This document shows positions 23,892 to 30,647 of a DNA stretch of 30,647 bases, piece by piece. Position numbers and translations under genes: made by a program. The DNA comes from SVTX01 sp045132775 (GTDB lineage: Bacteria > Bacillota > Clostridia > Oscillospirales > CAG-272). Position 1 is the first letter of the stretch, and each line of letters opens with the position of its first letter. A model generated the notes under the pieces. The model was not told the origin of the DNA. It made no database searches and saw only the letters and a list, made by a program, of their open reading frames with translations. The DNA is taken from the NCBI GenBank assembly GCA_045132775.1, contig JBGUSX010000112.1:1-30647 (forward strand), given 5' to 3'.

Positions 23892-24584
23892 ATGATTGAT
23901 ATTTTATGCGTTGCATCGGGCTATTTGCTTGGCAGTATCAATCCCGCGTATATCATTTCCCGCCTTAAGGGATTTGATATACGCAAAAAAGGAACGGGAA
24001 ACGCAGGCGCTACAAATATTGGCTTGGAGCTTGGCATCGGCTACGGTGTGCTGGCTTTATTGTTTGACATCCTCAAGGCTTTTATAGCAACGTTCGTGCC
24101 ACACAAGCTCCTTCAGCGAGCCGTAGAGGTCGCGGCACTGAGCGGAATCGCGTGCATCCTCGGTCATATTTACCCTATATTTATGGAATTCAAAGGCGGC
24201 AAGGGCGTGGCGTGCGTGATCGGCTTCGGCTTTGGCATTGCGCCGTTGTTGGTTCTACCCGTCGTAGTTGTTTCAATGGCGCTCGGATGGCTTGTCGGTG
24301 CATCAACCTTCGTGCCTGTGTTCGCATCGATCTTGATGAGCCTTTATTATGCAATATTTGAAAAATCGTGGTCAATGTGCGTGCTTATGGTATTATTGGC
24401 TTTGCTTCTGCTGATTCCACGCAAAAAGGATATTGCTATGCTTCGTGCGGGCACAAAAGCTCAGCTTCGGAGAACGAAATGGGTTTCGCTGCAAAAAATA
24501 AAGGGGACGCTTATGTCTTTAACAAAAGGTAAAAAGCAACAACCGAAAGGCCGTGTAGATAAAGACGCCGACGAATCGACGTAA
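23892..24584 (+). CDS. plsY: Acyl-phosphate:glycerol-3-phosphate acyltransferase
   Basis: This 230-residue integral membrane enzyme transfers an acyl group from acyl phosphate to glycerol-3-phosphate, the first step of phospholipid synthesis. The diagnostic loops are SGYLLGSINPAYI, DIRKKGTGNAGATN and the later GHIYPIFMEFKGGKGVA. The C terminus carries an extra basic tail of about 40 residues beyond the usual PlsY end. I choose the ATG at 23892 with AGAGGTG seven bases ahead, rather than an in-frame GTG inside that ribosome binding site. It is the last gene of the operon with pckA. Confidence 0.93.
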   Translation: MIDILCVASGYLLGSINPAYIISRLKGFDIRKKGTGNAGATNIGLELGIGYGVLALLFDILKAFIATFVPHKLLQRAVEVAALSGIACILGHIYPIFMEFKGGKGVACVIGFGFGIAPLLVLPVVVVSMALGWLVGASTFVPVFASILMSLYYAIFEKSWSMCVLMVLLALLLLIPRKKDIAMLRAGTKAQLRRTKWVSLQKIKGTLMSLTKGKKQQPKGRVDKDADEST

Positions 24585-24699
24585 AATATTCTTAAACGAT
24601 TGTTTGGAAAATCAATCAATTTTGAAAAGGTATAACCGAGACCGTCTTTCAGATAGCAAACAAATATAGATTTGACTACATATGAAGGGATCTGACTCA

Positions 24700-24999
24700 A
24701 TGCAGACATTAGAATATTTTGGAGTTATGAGTACACCGCGCGGTTGTTGCATAGGTACGATAATCGTAAAAATTGATCATGAATTTATTAGCGGAACGAT
24801 TCATTTTTTTGAAAAAAACGGCGAGTACAGAGGTGAACTGGACAGCCGCGGAAATCTAAAAATAAGCGGAGTCCTTCCTACGTTAAAGGATAATGTCACT
24901 TTTCAAGGAATTGGGAAAATAACGTTCAATGCACTTCACTTGGAATTAAAAGCCGAGGAATACCTCTATGAGATTAACGCAACGAATAAAAATAGATAG
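24700..24999 (+). CDS. Hypothetical beta-rich protein, 99 residues
   Basis: I do not recognise this protein. It consists of short alternating strands with many Gly turns (e.g. GTIIVKIDHEFISGTIHFF and RGELDSRGNLKISGVLP), as in small beta-sandwich or lipocalin-like folds. I start it at the ATG at 24700 with AAGGGAT nine bases ahead; another ATG lies 18 bases upstream inside that site. It is the last gene before the right end of the element and is followed by a bidirectional terminator. Confidence 0.6.
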   Translation: MQTLEYFGVMSTPRGCCIGTIIVKIDHEFISGTIHFFEKNGEYRGELDSRGNLKISGVLPTLKDNVTFQGIGKITFNALHLELKAEEYLYEINATNKNR

Positions 25000-25013
25000 T
25001 TTATATCGATGCC

Positions 25014-25055
25014 AAAAAACGCCACCTTAGACTTTCATCTAAGATGGCGTTTTTT
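25014..25055. terminator. Bidirectional terminator at the right end of the element
   Basis: AAAAAACGCCA with CTTAGA (from 25014) pairs with TCTAAG and TGGCGTTTTTT (to 25055). It has A and T runs on both sides. For the plus strand it ends the 99-residue gene. For the minus strand it replaces the terminator that ssrA lost when the element integrated. Confidence 0.85.
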
Positions 25056-25125
25056 CTGTTCGTATCAGAGCGAAACCTTAACGGCGAAGCCGCCGCTGAA
25101 AAAGTAAGTGTTCGTCCAATACACG

Positions 25126-25149
25126 TTTGGTGGAGCCGAGGGGAATCGA
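25126..25149. repeat. Right attachment site, 24-bp direct repeat
   Basis: This is identical to 2476-2499. It overlaps the T-arm and acceptor end of the intact tmRNA gene, so integration leaves ssrA functional. Confidence 0.9.
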
Positions 25150-25475
25150 ACCCCTGTCCGAAAGCAACTTGGAAAGAACTTCTCCGGGCGCAGTTTGTTA
25201 TTTACATTCCCTCACTCCGGCGGGAACAAACACCCTACGGAGTTTAGTAGCTTCATGATTCATGGTGCGCTCAAAGCTTTGCGCACGCACGGTCTCCACT
25301 CAAATCACACCCGAGCCCGGCTCGTGGACCTTCCGGGGCGGATGGGCGCCTAATTAGGCAGCCAGAGCAACAGTATTGTTGTCAGTTAAATTTAAAGGAT
25401 ACCCGTTTTATCGTGGTCAGGCGCCACGGCCCGCTATTCCAGCCTCACTACCCCCGTCGAAACCAGTACGGCCCC
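25128..25475 (-). ncRNA. ssrA: tmRNA (transfer-messenger RNA)
   Basis: This is a 348-base tmRNA on the minus strand. The 5' end GGGGCCG pairs with CGGCTCC just before the 3' ACCA, making the acceptor stem. The T-arm GGGGTTCGATTCCCC and the 5' stretch TACTGGTTTCGACGGGGGTAG are clear. The tag frame ends DNNTVALAA and a stop at 25354-25356, the usual ALAA degradation signal. The resume codon is not certain from reading alone, because the in-frame codons before GAC read AAT, TTA, ACT. tmRNA rescues stalled ribosomes with SmpB, which is encoded about 1.1 kb away. The element is inserted at its 3' end. Confidence 0.96.
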
Positions 25476-25505
25476 GGATATTAGTGAAATGCAGAAATTT
25501 GAGAA

Positions 25506-25534
25506 GTGAAGGGATGTACTTCGCATCCCTTCAC
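25506..25534 (-). terminator. Terminator of the smpB-cyclophilin-lipoprotein operon
   Basis: GTGAAGGGATG (25506-25516) pairs with CATCCCTTCAC (25524-25534), four bases past the lipoprotein stop. The tail is T-rich only in part. It stands between that operon and ssrA. Confidence 0.7.
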
Positions 25535-25538
25535 AAAT

Positions 25539-25991
25539 TTAGAAAACATACTTATTGATCAATGCATCCCATGCAGCGTCATCAAAGCTGTAGTGATGAG
25601 CAGCCCCTCTGCCTTCAACGACCTTCGTCGTCTGATAACCATAGTCACCGATAATTTCACAATCACCATTTCTATAGGAGACTTTCACTACATATTCACC
25701 CAATGAAAAACTGGGATCATACATCACAGGAAGCAAAATGATCACATCTTTATACTGAAGTGATTCAAGGTCATCACAAATCGCTCTGACATCGTCACCA
25801 AGTAAATACTTAATAGGCTTGGCATCCACAGGTAATTCAAAATCTTGGCTTTCGTCCAAATAATAGATCTCTACCTTTTCCACATCCGATGGATCATGGA
25901 ACAACTCATAAGTTCCAGTCAGCTGAATGCAGCCGGAAAACATAGTAGCAGTAAAGCACAGCAGTAGAATAAATACTAGATACTTTGTCAT
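25539..25991 (-). CDS. Small lipoprotein of unknown function
   Basis: This is a 150-residue secreted lipoprotein. The start is MTKYLVFILLLCFTATMFSGC: a short basic end, a hydrophobic stretch and a lipobox FSGC, whose Cys (about residue 21) would be lipid-modified. The mature part has mixed strands and no motif I know. I choose the ATG at 25991 with GAGGTGG ahead; an ATG 12 bases upstream would overlap that site. It follows the cyclophilin gene on the same strand. Confidence 0.8.
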   Translation of the reverse strand: MTKYLVFILLLCFTATMFSGCIQLTGTYELFHDPSDVEKVEIYYLDESQDFELPVDAKPIKYLLGDDVRAICDDLESLQYKDVIILLPVMYDPSFSLGEYVVKVSYRNGDCEIIGDYGYQTTKVVEGRGAAHHYSFDDAAWDALINKYVF

Positions 25992-26023
25992 AATCCACCT
26001 CACAGTTCGATCTGTTAGCGACC

Positions 26024-26560
26024 TCAGAATCTTCCGTAAGGATCAGGCAGTTTATTGGGTTCAGGATAGGTCTCGCCGTGGGTATCCACGGTGATGGAAG
26101 CGATCTTCTGCTCCTCCACCGGGCGGTCATTGCGGCCGGTCTTGGTTGCTGCGATGGCATCCACAACTTCCATACCGGAAGTGACCTTACCAAAGGCAGC
26201 GTACTGACCATCCAGATGCTTAGCATCCTGATGCATGATGAAGAACTGGCTGCCCGCAGAGTTAGGGCTGGAAGAACGGGCCATGCTCAGAACGCCACGC
26301 TTATGGCGCAGGTCATTCTTGATGCCGTTGAAGAAAAACTCGCCCTTGATGCAGTAACCGGGGCCACCCATGCCGCTGCCCTCGGGGCAGCCACCCTGAA
26401 TCATAAATCCGGGAATGACACGGTGAAAAATCAGGCCGTCATAGTAATTATGATTTGCCAAATCGATGAAGTTATACACGCTCTGGGGGGCCTTATCGGG
26501 GTACAGCTCGCCCTCGATGACGCCACCGTTTTCCATGGTGATTTTAAAAGTGGGATTCAT
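26024..26560 (-). CDS. Cyclophilin-type peptidyl-prolyl isomerase
   Basis: This 178-residue enzyme catalyses cis-trans isomerisation of proline bonds. The cyclophilin core blocks are present: LIFHRVIPGFMIQGG near residue 45, SMARSSSPNSAGSQFFI near 95, and LDGQYAAFGKV near 120. There is no signal peptide, so it is cytoplasmic. The catalytic Arg is in FHRV. Its ATG overlaps the smpB stop (ATGA), so it is coupled to smpB. Confidence 0.94.
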   Translation of the reverse strand: MNPTFKITMENGGVIEGELYPDKAPQSVYNFIDLANHNYYDGLIFHRVIPGFMIQGGCPEGSGMGGPGYCIKGEFFFNGIKNDLRHKRGVLSMARSSSPNSAGSQFFIMHQDAKHLDGQYAAFGKVTSGMEVVDAIAATKTGRNDRPVEEQKIASITVDTHGETYPEPNKLPDPYGRF

Positions 26561-27033
26561 TCGTAATTCCTCTCTTTCATAGCCCGCTGGATCTGACGCT
26601 GTGCGTCACGCTCCGCTGCAGCCTGTCGTTTATCATGTAGTTTTTGGCCCTTGCACAGGCCCACATTGACCTTGACCCGACTGCCCTTGAAATAGACGGA
26701 CAACGGGATCAGTGAGTAACCATCCTGCTTGACCTTGCCGTAGAGCCGCATGATCTCCCGCTTGTGCATCAGCAGTCGGCGGGGACGGCGGGCGTCCACG
26801 TTGAAGCGGTTACCGTGGTCATAGGGTGAGATGTGCATCTGGTTCAAAAGCATTTCGCCATCTTTGATGCCGCACCATGCGTCCTTCAGGTTCAGTGTAC
26901 CCTGCCGGATGGACTTAACTTCCGTGCCCACCAGCTCAATACCGGCCTCGAATTCTTCTTCCACGAAATATTCGTGATAGGCTTCCCGGTTACGGGCCAT
27001 GACTTTCACGCCTTGCTTTTCCAGATTACTCAC
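26557..27033 (-). CDS. smpB: SsrA-binding protein SmpB
   Basis: This 158-residue partner of tmRNA is needed to bring Ala-tmRNA to stalled ribosomes. The OB-fold core shows NREAYHEYFVEEEFEAGIEL, GTEVKSIRQGTLNLKDAWC and SPYDHGN. The C-terminal basic tail QKLHDKRQAAAERD enters the mRNA channel. GGAGGTG precedes the ATG at 27033; an internal Met at residue 12 would also give a family-length protein. ssrA lies downstream on the same strand, a common pairing. Confidence 0.96.
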   Translation of the reverse strand: MSNLEKQGVKVMARNREAYHEYFVEEEFEAGIELVGTEVKSIRQGTLNLKDAWCGIKDGEMLLNQMHISPYDHGNRFNVDARRPRRLLMHKREIMRLYGKVKQDGYSLIPLSVYFKGSRVKVNVGLCKGQKLHDKRQAAAERDAQRQIQRAMKERNYE

Positions 27034-27075
27034 CTCCTGCGCATTTTCAACTTGTATTATACCACGGCTGTCAAG

Positions 27076-27735
27076 TTATTCAAACAGGAACTTTTCCAAG
27101 CTTTCTGTCGTTTCAAAGGTAAAATCACACAGAGATCGCATTTCATCCATCATTTCAGGGAATTCAAGCTTGCTCCAAGCGGCAAAAGCGGTTGGCACGC
27201 CCAGCGGATGTGCCATTTTCCACGCTAACTTCATATCATCCACCACCAACAGCTCTTCCGGTTTCAGATGATAACGCATCATAATATTCTCCAACGGAAA
27301 GGGACTGGGCTTTTGCTGATCTTTAGGCAGATCACAGCCATAGATCACATCCGGCTGCATCCCAAAGTGTACATCATATGCTCTGCTGATATTCTTGCTA
27401 CTGGAATGGGATACCACGCAAATCAGGCCACCCTCTTCCCTCTGGCGCTGGATAATTCGGTCAATGCCAGGAAAAATGGCCGGTTCATTCTCGCTGACGT
27501 AATCCATCCAGTCCTGATATTCTTCCTGTAATTCTTCATCTGTGAAGCTCCACTTTTCACGACACATGGCTACAAACCCTAGATTGTGACAGCCCATGAC
27601 ATAATCTTCAAATGTAAGTGTTACCTCAGGACGAAGCCGCCGAAGCGTCTGGCAAAAACAAGGATAACCAATGGTTTTCTCGCTTTGCACCACCGTATCG
27701 TCATGGTCAAGGACAAGGCATGGATATTTCAGCAT
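27076..27735 (-). CDS. HAD-family hydrolase
   Basis: This 219-residue phosphatase-like protein belongs to the haloacid dehalogenase superfamily. Motif I is LDHDDTVV, with the nucleophile Asp and the general acid Asp. A helical cap follows, motif II is CVVSHSS near residue 110, the motif III lysine is within DQQKPSPFPLE, and motif IV is LLVVDDMKLAW. The substrate is unknown. I choose the ATG at 27735 behind GGAGG; a frame 12 codons longer lacks such a site. It lies upstream of smpB on the same strand with a 42-base gap. Confidence 0.88.
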   Translation of the reverse strand: MLKYPCLVLDHDDTVVQSEKTIGYPCFCQTLRRLRPEVTLTFEDYVMGCHNLGFVAMCREKWSFTDEELQEEYQDWMDYVSENEPAIFPGIDRIIQRQREEGGLICVVSHSSSKNISRAYDVHFGMQPDVIYGCDLPKDQQKPSPFPLENIMMRYHLKPEELLVVDDMKLAWKMAHPLGVPTAFAAWSKLEFPEMMDEMRSLCDFTFETTESLEKFLFE

Positions 27736-27805
27736 CGTTCCATCCTCCGTTTTTTTATTTGATAATAGCAAACATTCGTTTATGTGTCAAGAATGAAACT
27801 CGAGA

Positions 27806-27834
27806 TTGAAAAACGAAAATCACAGTGGTATAAT
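27806..27834 (+). promoter_or_regulatory. Promoter of the DAHP synthase gene
   Basis: TTGAAA (27806-27811), 17 bases, TATAAT (27829-27834). The leader to the ATG at 27864 is short, and no attenuator or riboswitch is evident. Confidence 0.8.
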
Positions 27835-27863
27835 ATGACAAAATTCTCAAAGAGGTATGCCTT

Positions 27864-28895
27864 ATGAAAAATATGAATTTCAAAAGAAAACTGCCTGTTC
27901 CCAAGGAGATCAAAGCCAAGTATCCCCTGACGGCAGATCTGGCAAAAATCAAGCAGGGCCGTGACATTCAGATCGCAGATGTGTTTACCGGCAAAAGCGA
28001 TAAAATGGTACTGGTCATCGGCCCCTGCTCTGCTGATCGAGAGGACGCAGTTCTTGAATACTGTGAGCGACTGGCAAAATTACAGGAAAAGGTCAACGAC
28101 AAGCTGATCCTGATTCCCCGAGTCTACACCAACAAACCCCGGACGACCGGCGATGGATATAAGGGCCTGCTCCACCAGCCGGACCCTGAGAAATGCGAAG
28201 ATATGCTGGAGGGTGTCATTGCCATTCGCCGTCTGCACACCAATGTGCTGGCGAACACCGGGCTGTCCACTGCCGACGAGATGCTCTACCCCGACAACTA
28301 CCGTTACCTGTCCGATTTGCTTGCCTATGTTGCAGTAGGTGCCCGAAGCGTTGAGAATCAGGAGCACCGACTGACCGCCAGCGGCATTGCCGTGCCGGTG
28401 GGCATGAAGAACCCGACCAGCGGCGATATTTCCGTTATGCTCAATTCCATCATGGCGGCTCAACATCCCCACACCTTCATCTACCGGGGCTGGGAGGTAG
28501 ACACCACCGGTAATCCCCTGACCCACGCCATCTTCCGTGGATTCGTGAACCGCCACGGCGAAACCATTCCCAACTACCATTTTGAAGAGCTGGAGCAGTT
28601 GTACAATGCATATAGTGCCAAGGGTCTTGAGAATATGGCACTAATCGTGGATGCAAACCACTCCAATTCTGCCAAGAAATATATGGAACAGCCCCGTATC
28701 TGCAAGGAAGTCCTGCACTCCTGCCGACATTCGCCCCACATTCGATCCATGGTCAAAGGATTTATGATTGAATCCTATCTGGAGGGTGGAAGCCAAAAAA
28801 TCGGCGAGCATATCTACGGAAAGTCCATCACGGACCCCTGTATCGGGTGGAATGATACGGAAAAATTGGTCATGGACATTGCAGAATTGATCTGA
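27864..28895 (+). CDS. 3-deoxy-7-phosphoheptulonate (DAHP) synthase, AroG/F type
   Basis: This 343-residue enzyme condenses PEP with erythrose-4-phosphate, the first step of aromatic amino acid synthesis. The type I (AroG/F/H) blocks are visible: VIGPCSADRE with the metal Cys, PRVYTNKPRTTGDGYKGL, GARSVENQEHR, VGMKNPTSGD and VDANHSNSAKK. The C terminus holds the metal ligands, with SYLEGGSQ. It has the N-terminal extension seen in regulated members. It stands alone on the plus strand, with a promoter and a terminator of its own. Confidence 0.95.
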   Translation: MKNMNFKRKLPVPKEIKAKYPLTADLAKIKQGRDIQIADVFTGKSDKMVLVIGPCSADREDAVLEYCERLAKLQEKVNDKLILIPRVYTNKPRTTGDGYKGLLHQPDPEKCEDMLEGVIAIRRLHTNVLANTGLSTADEMLYPDNYRYLSDLLAYVAVGARSVENQEHRLTASGIAVPVGMKNPTSGDISVMLNSIMAAQHPHTFIYRGWEVDTTGNPLTHAIFRGFVNRHGETIPNYHFEELEQLYNAYSAKGLENMALIVDANHSNSAKKYMEQPRICKEVLHSCRHSPHIRSMVKGFMIESYLEGGSQKIGEHIYGKSITDPCIGWNDTEKLVMDIAELI

Positions 28896-28903
28896 ATACC
28901 GAG

Positions 28904-28930
28904 ATCTCCGGCCTTTGTGCCGGAGATTTT
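28904..28930 (+). terminator. Terminator of the DAHP synthase gene
   Basis: ATCTCCGGC (28904-28912) pairs with GCCGGAGAT (28919-28927), followed by TTT. It starts nine bases past the stop codon. Confidence 0.85.
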
Positions 28931-28941
28931 CGCATTTATAA

Positions 28942-29004
28942 CCCCCCGGGGGGCTTGCGGCAAAAGCCAACTCAGGTTAAAATTGCTTTAGACTACTAAA
29001 GGAG
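28942..29004 (+). promoter_or_regulatory. Structured leader of the ECF transporter gene
   Basis: The leader holds a 12-bp palindrome CCCCCCGGGGGG (28942-28953), an overlapping hairpin GGCTT/AAGCC (28952-28956 and 28964-28968) and CTTTAG-ACTA-CTAAAG (28986-29001), which buries the start of the ribosome binding site AAAGGAG (28998-29004). The first two stems compete. This looks like a translational control element, but it matches no riboswitch class I can name. Confidence 0.5.
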
Positions 29005-29011
29005 CAAAATA

Positions 29012-29581
29012 ATGAAAAATTCAAAAGCTATTAAGAATGCTACAATCTGTGCGGCCTGTATCGCACTTTGTTATGTTCTGCCCATTGCCTTCCATAGTGT
29101 TGGACTAGGCAGTGTTTTATCCCCCCTGCATTTGCCCGTACTTCTGTGCGGCATTGTATGCGGCGGATGGTATGGTCTGTTTTGCGGCATTGCTGGCCCT
29201 CTGCTTTCCAGCGTCCTGTCCGGTATGCCCGGCCCCATGATGCTGATCACCATGGTCCCTGAGCTAATGGCCTACGGTCTGGTCACCGGCATTGCTATGA
29301 AATATATCCGTACCGGTCGTACCATTGCTGACCTTTATATAGCACTCATCATCGCCATGATCGCAGGTCGTATCATTGGCGGTCTGGCTCAGATTGTCTC
29401 AATTCAGTTGATCGGTATTGATAAGGCATTTGGCATTTTCGTCTGGATCAATTCCTACTTCATCGGCACCATGCCCGGTATTCTATGCCAGCTGGCAGTG
29501 ATCCCTGTTCTGGTTCTGACATTGATGAAGGCAAAGGTCATCCCTAACCGCTATCAAAAGGTGGATGTGATCTATGGATAA
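29012..29581 (+). CDS. ECF transporter S component
   Basis: This 189-residue membrane protein is the substrate-binding subunit of an energy-coupling factor vitamin/metal importer. Five to six hydrophobic helices fill most of its length. The first has the small-residue pattern AACIALCYVLP used to dock on EcfT. The loop GPLLSSVLSGMPGPMMLITM is Gly/Pro-rich, as in many S subunits. No EcfA or EcfT gene is nearby, so it would share the group II module encoded elsewhere. The substrate is not predictable. It overlaps the methyltransferase gene by eight bases. Confidence 0.85.
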   Translation: MKNSKAIKNATICAACIALCYVLPIAFHSVGLGSVLSPLHLPVLLCGIVCGGWYGLFCGIAGPLLSSVLSGMPGPMMLITMVPELMAYGLVTGIAMKYIRTGRTIADLYIALIIAMIAGRIIGGLAQIVSIQLIGIDKAFGIFVWINSYFIGTMPGILCQLAVIPVLVLTLMKAKVIPNRYQKVDVIYG

Positions 29582-30392
29582 ACAAGAGATTGCCGCCTTT
29601 TTTGACCGCTGTGCCCCGTGGTGGGATGAGGATATGATCCGTAATGAGCAAATCATTTCCACCATTTTAGATAACGGCGGTATTTGCGAAGGAATTCATG
29701 TGCTGGATGTTGCTTGTGGCACCGGCGTACTATTTCCCGATTATCTGAAACGAAGGGTCGCATCCGTCACAGGTATTGACATTTCCTCCGAAATGGTTAA
29801 GATCGCCCAAAGCAAATTCCCGGAAATTACGGTTTTGTGCGGTGATGTAGAAACTACACAGTTCGACAAAAAATTCGATGCTGTTATGGTATACAATGCA
29901 TTCCCCCACTTCCCTAATCCTGCTGGATTGATAAAAGTCCTTGCAAATCTTGTGAAGCCCGGTGGACGGCTTTCCGTGGCTCACGGTATGAGTCGGGCTT
30001 CTTTGATCGATCATCACAAGCGTGCAAACAAAGTATCCATTGATCTTCTGGAAGAGCACGAGCTTGCCAATCTGTTTGCGCCTTATTTTGAGGTAGATGT
30101 CCGGATCTCCGACGACAACATGTATCAGGTGTCCGGTATCCGTCGGGAAAAGGATCTATCGAATGCACCTCGTTTTGAGCGTCAGACAACACCGATGGAA
30201 GAATTGATGGCGCTAATGAAATACATGGTTGATCACAACGATGCCCACGCTCAGGAACTGACAGAACTGGCCGACCAGCTCCGTCAAGCCGGAAAGGCAC
30301 GAGCCTGCCAGCAGATCATGGATGCAGTTGCAAATTTCGACATTGCCAACGCTCAGCTCAGCGCAGTTTTATCTGAATTAACCAGCGAATAA
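29574..30392 (+). CDS. SAM-dependent methyltransferase with a C-terminal helical domain
   Basis: This 272-residue protein has a class I methyltransferase domain at about residues 1-160. Motif I is VLDVACGTGVL near 44, the acidic end of strand 2 is TGIDISSEMV, and motif IV is FDAVMVYNAFPHF. After residue 200 comes a separate helical domain of about 65 residues with HNDAHAQELTELA and FDIANAQLSAVL, which resembles the DUF8180-type helical bundles; its His residues could bind metal. Coupling to the ECF S gene suggests that the methyltransferase acts on the imported compound. The substrate is unknown. Confidence 0.85.
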   Translation: MDKQEIAAFFDRCAPWWDEDMIRNEQIISTILDNGGICEGIHVLDVACGTGVLFPDYLKRRVASVTGIDISSEMVKIAQSKFPEITVLCGDVETTQFDKKFDAVMVYNAFPHFPNPAGLIKVLANLVKPGGRLSVAHGMSRASLIDHHKRANKVSIDLLEEHELANLFAPYFEVDVRISDDNMYQVSGIRREKDLSNAPRFERQTTPMEELMALMKYMVDHNDAHAQELTELADQLRQAGKARACQQIMDAVANFDIANAQLSAVLSELTSE

Positions 30393-30395
30393 TCC

Positions 30396-30425
30396 TCTCC
30401 CCGGAAGCAAATGCTTCCGGGGAGA
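30396..30425 (+). terminator. Hairpin after the ECF-methyltransferase operon
   Basis: TCTCCCCGGAAGC (30396-30408) pairs perfectly with GCTTCCGGGGAGA (30413-30425) around a four-base loop. The T-run is weak, so it may act with a factor or as an RNA 3' end stabiliser. Confidence 0.7.
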
Positions 30426-30426
30426 A

Positions 30427-30647
30427 TACGTTTCAAAAACATTCATTTTTCTGGTAATACAGGCAATGGGCACTTGTTGACAGGATTATTAAGTTATGTT
30501 AAACTACAGGGGACCTCTAAAAACCACCCCATATCAATTGGTATTATCTTAGGCAGTGTTTTTTGCGAATGTCCCCTGCAAATTTCGGCTCAAATGCCCG
30601 GTATTAGGGCCTTTAGGCCGTGGTTGACACAGACCTGTGGAGAAATT
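30427..30647. other. Intergenic stretch at the window edge
   Basis: No gene is evident. TTGACA at about 30478 could be a -35 box. CAGGGGAC and GTCCCCTG form an inverted repeat about 70 bases apart, and the left arm continues into CTCTAAAAACC, a style seen at some insertion sequence ends. The minus strand is open from the edge for about 33 codons, without a match I recognise. Confidence 0.35.

Larger units (their letters stand above)
2476..25149. mobile_element. Integrative mobilizable element inserted at the 3' end of ssrA
   Basis: The interval is bounded by two identical 24-bp direct repeats equal to the last bases of the tmRNA gene. It encodes, at the left end, a large serine recombinase reading outward, followed by a relaxase, MobC, a predicted oriT and ParM/ParR/ParB-like proteins. 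No coupling protein, VirB4-like ATPase or other conjugation-channel gene is seen, so it would need a helper element for transfer. The right half is metabolic cargo. The ssrA copy at the right end is complete because the repeat restores its 3' end. The right half could also have been acquired in a separate event. Confidence 0.85.

Noticed and set aside
2476..25149. A full conjugative element (ICE)
   Set aside because: No VirB4, VirB6, VirD4/TcpA or cell-wall hydrolase gene is seen; only relaxase, MobC and a predicted oriT are present, so a mobilizable element fits better.
1..30647. A CRISPR array
   Set aside because: No series of regularly spaced direct repeats was found by eye on either strand.

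Overview
The window looks like a chromosomal segment of a gut-type Clostridia (Oscillospirales/Ruminococcaceae-like) bacterium. The signs are strong AGGAGG ribosome binding sites, an ssrA-smpB neighbourhood, an ECF transporter S component, a yybP-ykoY manganese riboswitch, a TnpV-type gene and a Clostridia-style large serine recombinase with a relaxase. The taxonomic call is inference; no rRNA is present.

Layout. (1) Left host flank, 1-2475: a hydrolase/NUDIX operon, a small unknown gene and the stranded transcription terminator of ssrA. (2) An integrated element of about 22.7 kb, 2476-25149, bounded by a 24-bp direct repeat equal to the 3' end of the tmRNA gene. (3) Right host flank, 25128-30647: ssrA, a lipoprotein, a cyclophilin, smpB, a HAD phosphatase, DAHP synthase, then an ECF S component with a methyltransferase.

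The element has two halves. The left half (2476 to about 13670) is the mobility and maintenance core: serine recombinase, ParB-like protein, MOBP-type relaxase, MobC, a predicted oriT, a ParM/ParR-like segregation pair, a Cys-rich small protein, TnpV and a DUF6809-like protein. I see no type IV secretion genes and no replication initiator, so it is best read as an integrative mobilizable element. The core also carries the most striking gene of the window: a 1010-residue protein at 9021-12053. It has the ordered signature motifs of the eukaryotic-type (double-psi beta-barrel, QDE-1/YonO lineage) RNA-dependent RNA polymerase family, including DFDGD, and is translationally coupled to a 279-residue partner of unknown function.

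The right half (about 13670-25000) is cargo centred on membranes and divalent metals: a DUF1232 protein, an MntP C-terminal remnant, cardiolipin synthase, a type II P-type cation ATPase, a TetR-family regulator behind a Mn2+ riboswitch, a diacylglycerol-kinase-type lipid kinase, a radical-SAM-like protein without cluster cysteines, a membrane protein, PEP carboxykinase and PlsY. Two divergent intergenic regions in this cargo share an ungapped 87-bp module, and in both the same ATGACA-17-TATAAT promoter overlaps it. This suggests a single regulon, probably run by the TetR-family protein, joining cation export with phospholipid synthesis.
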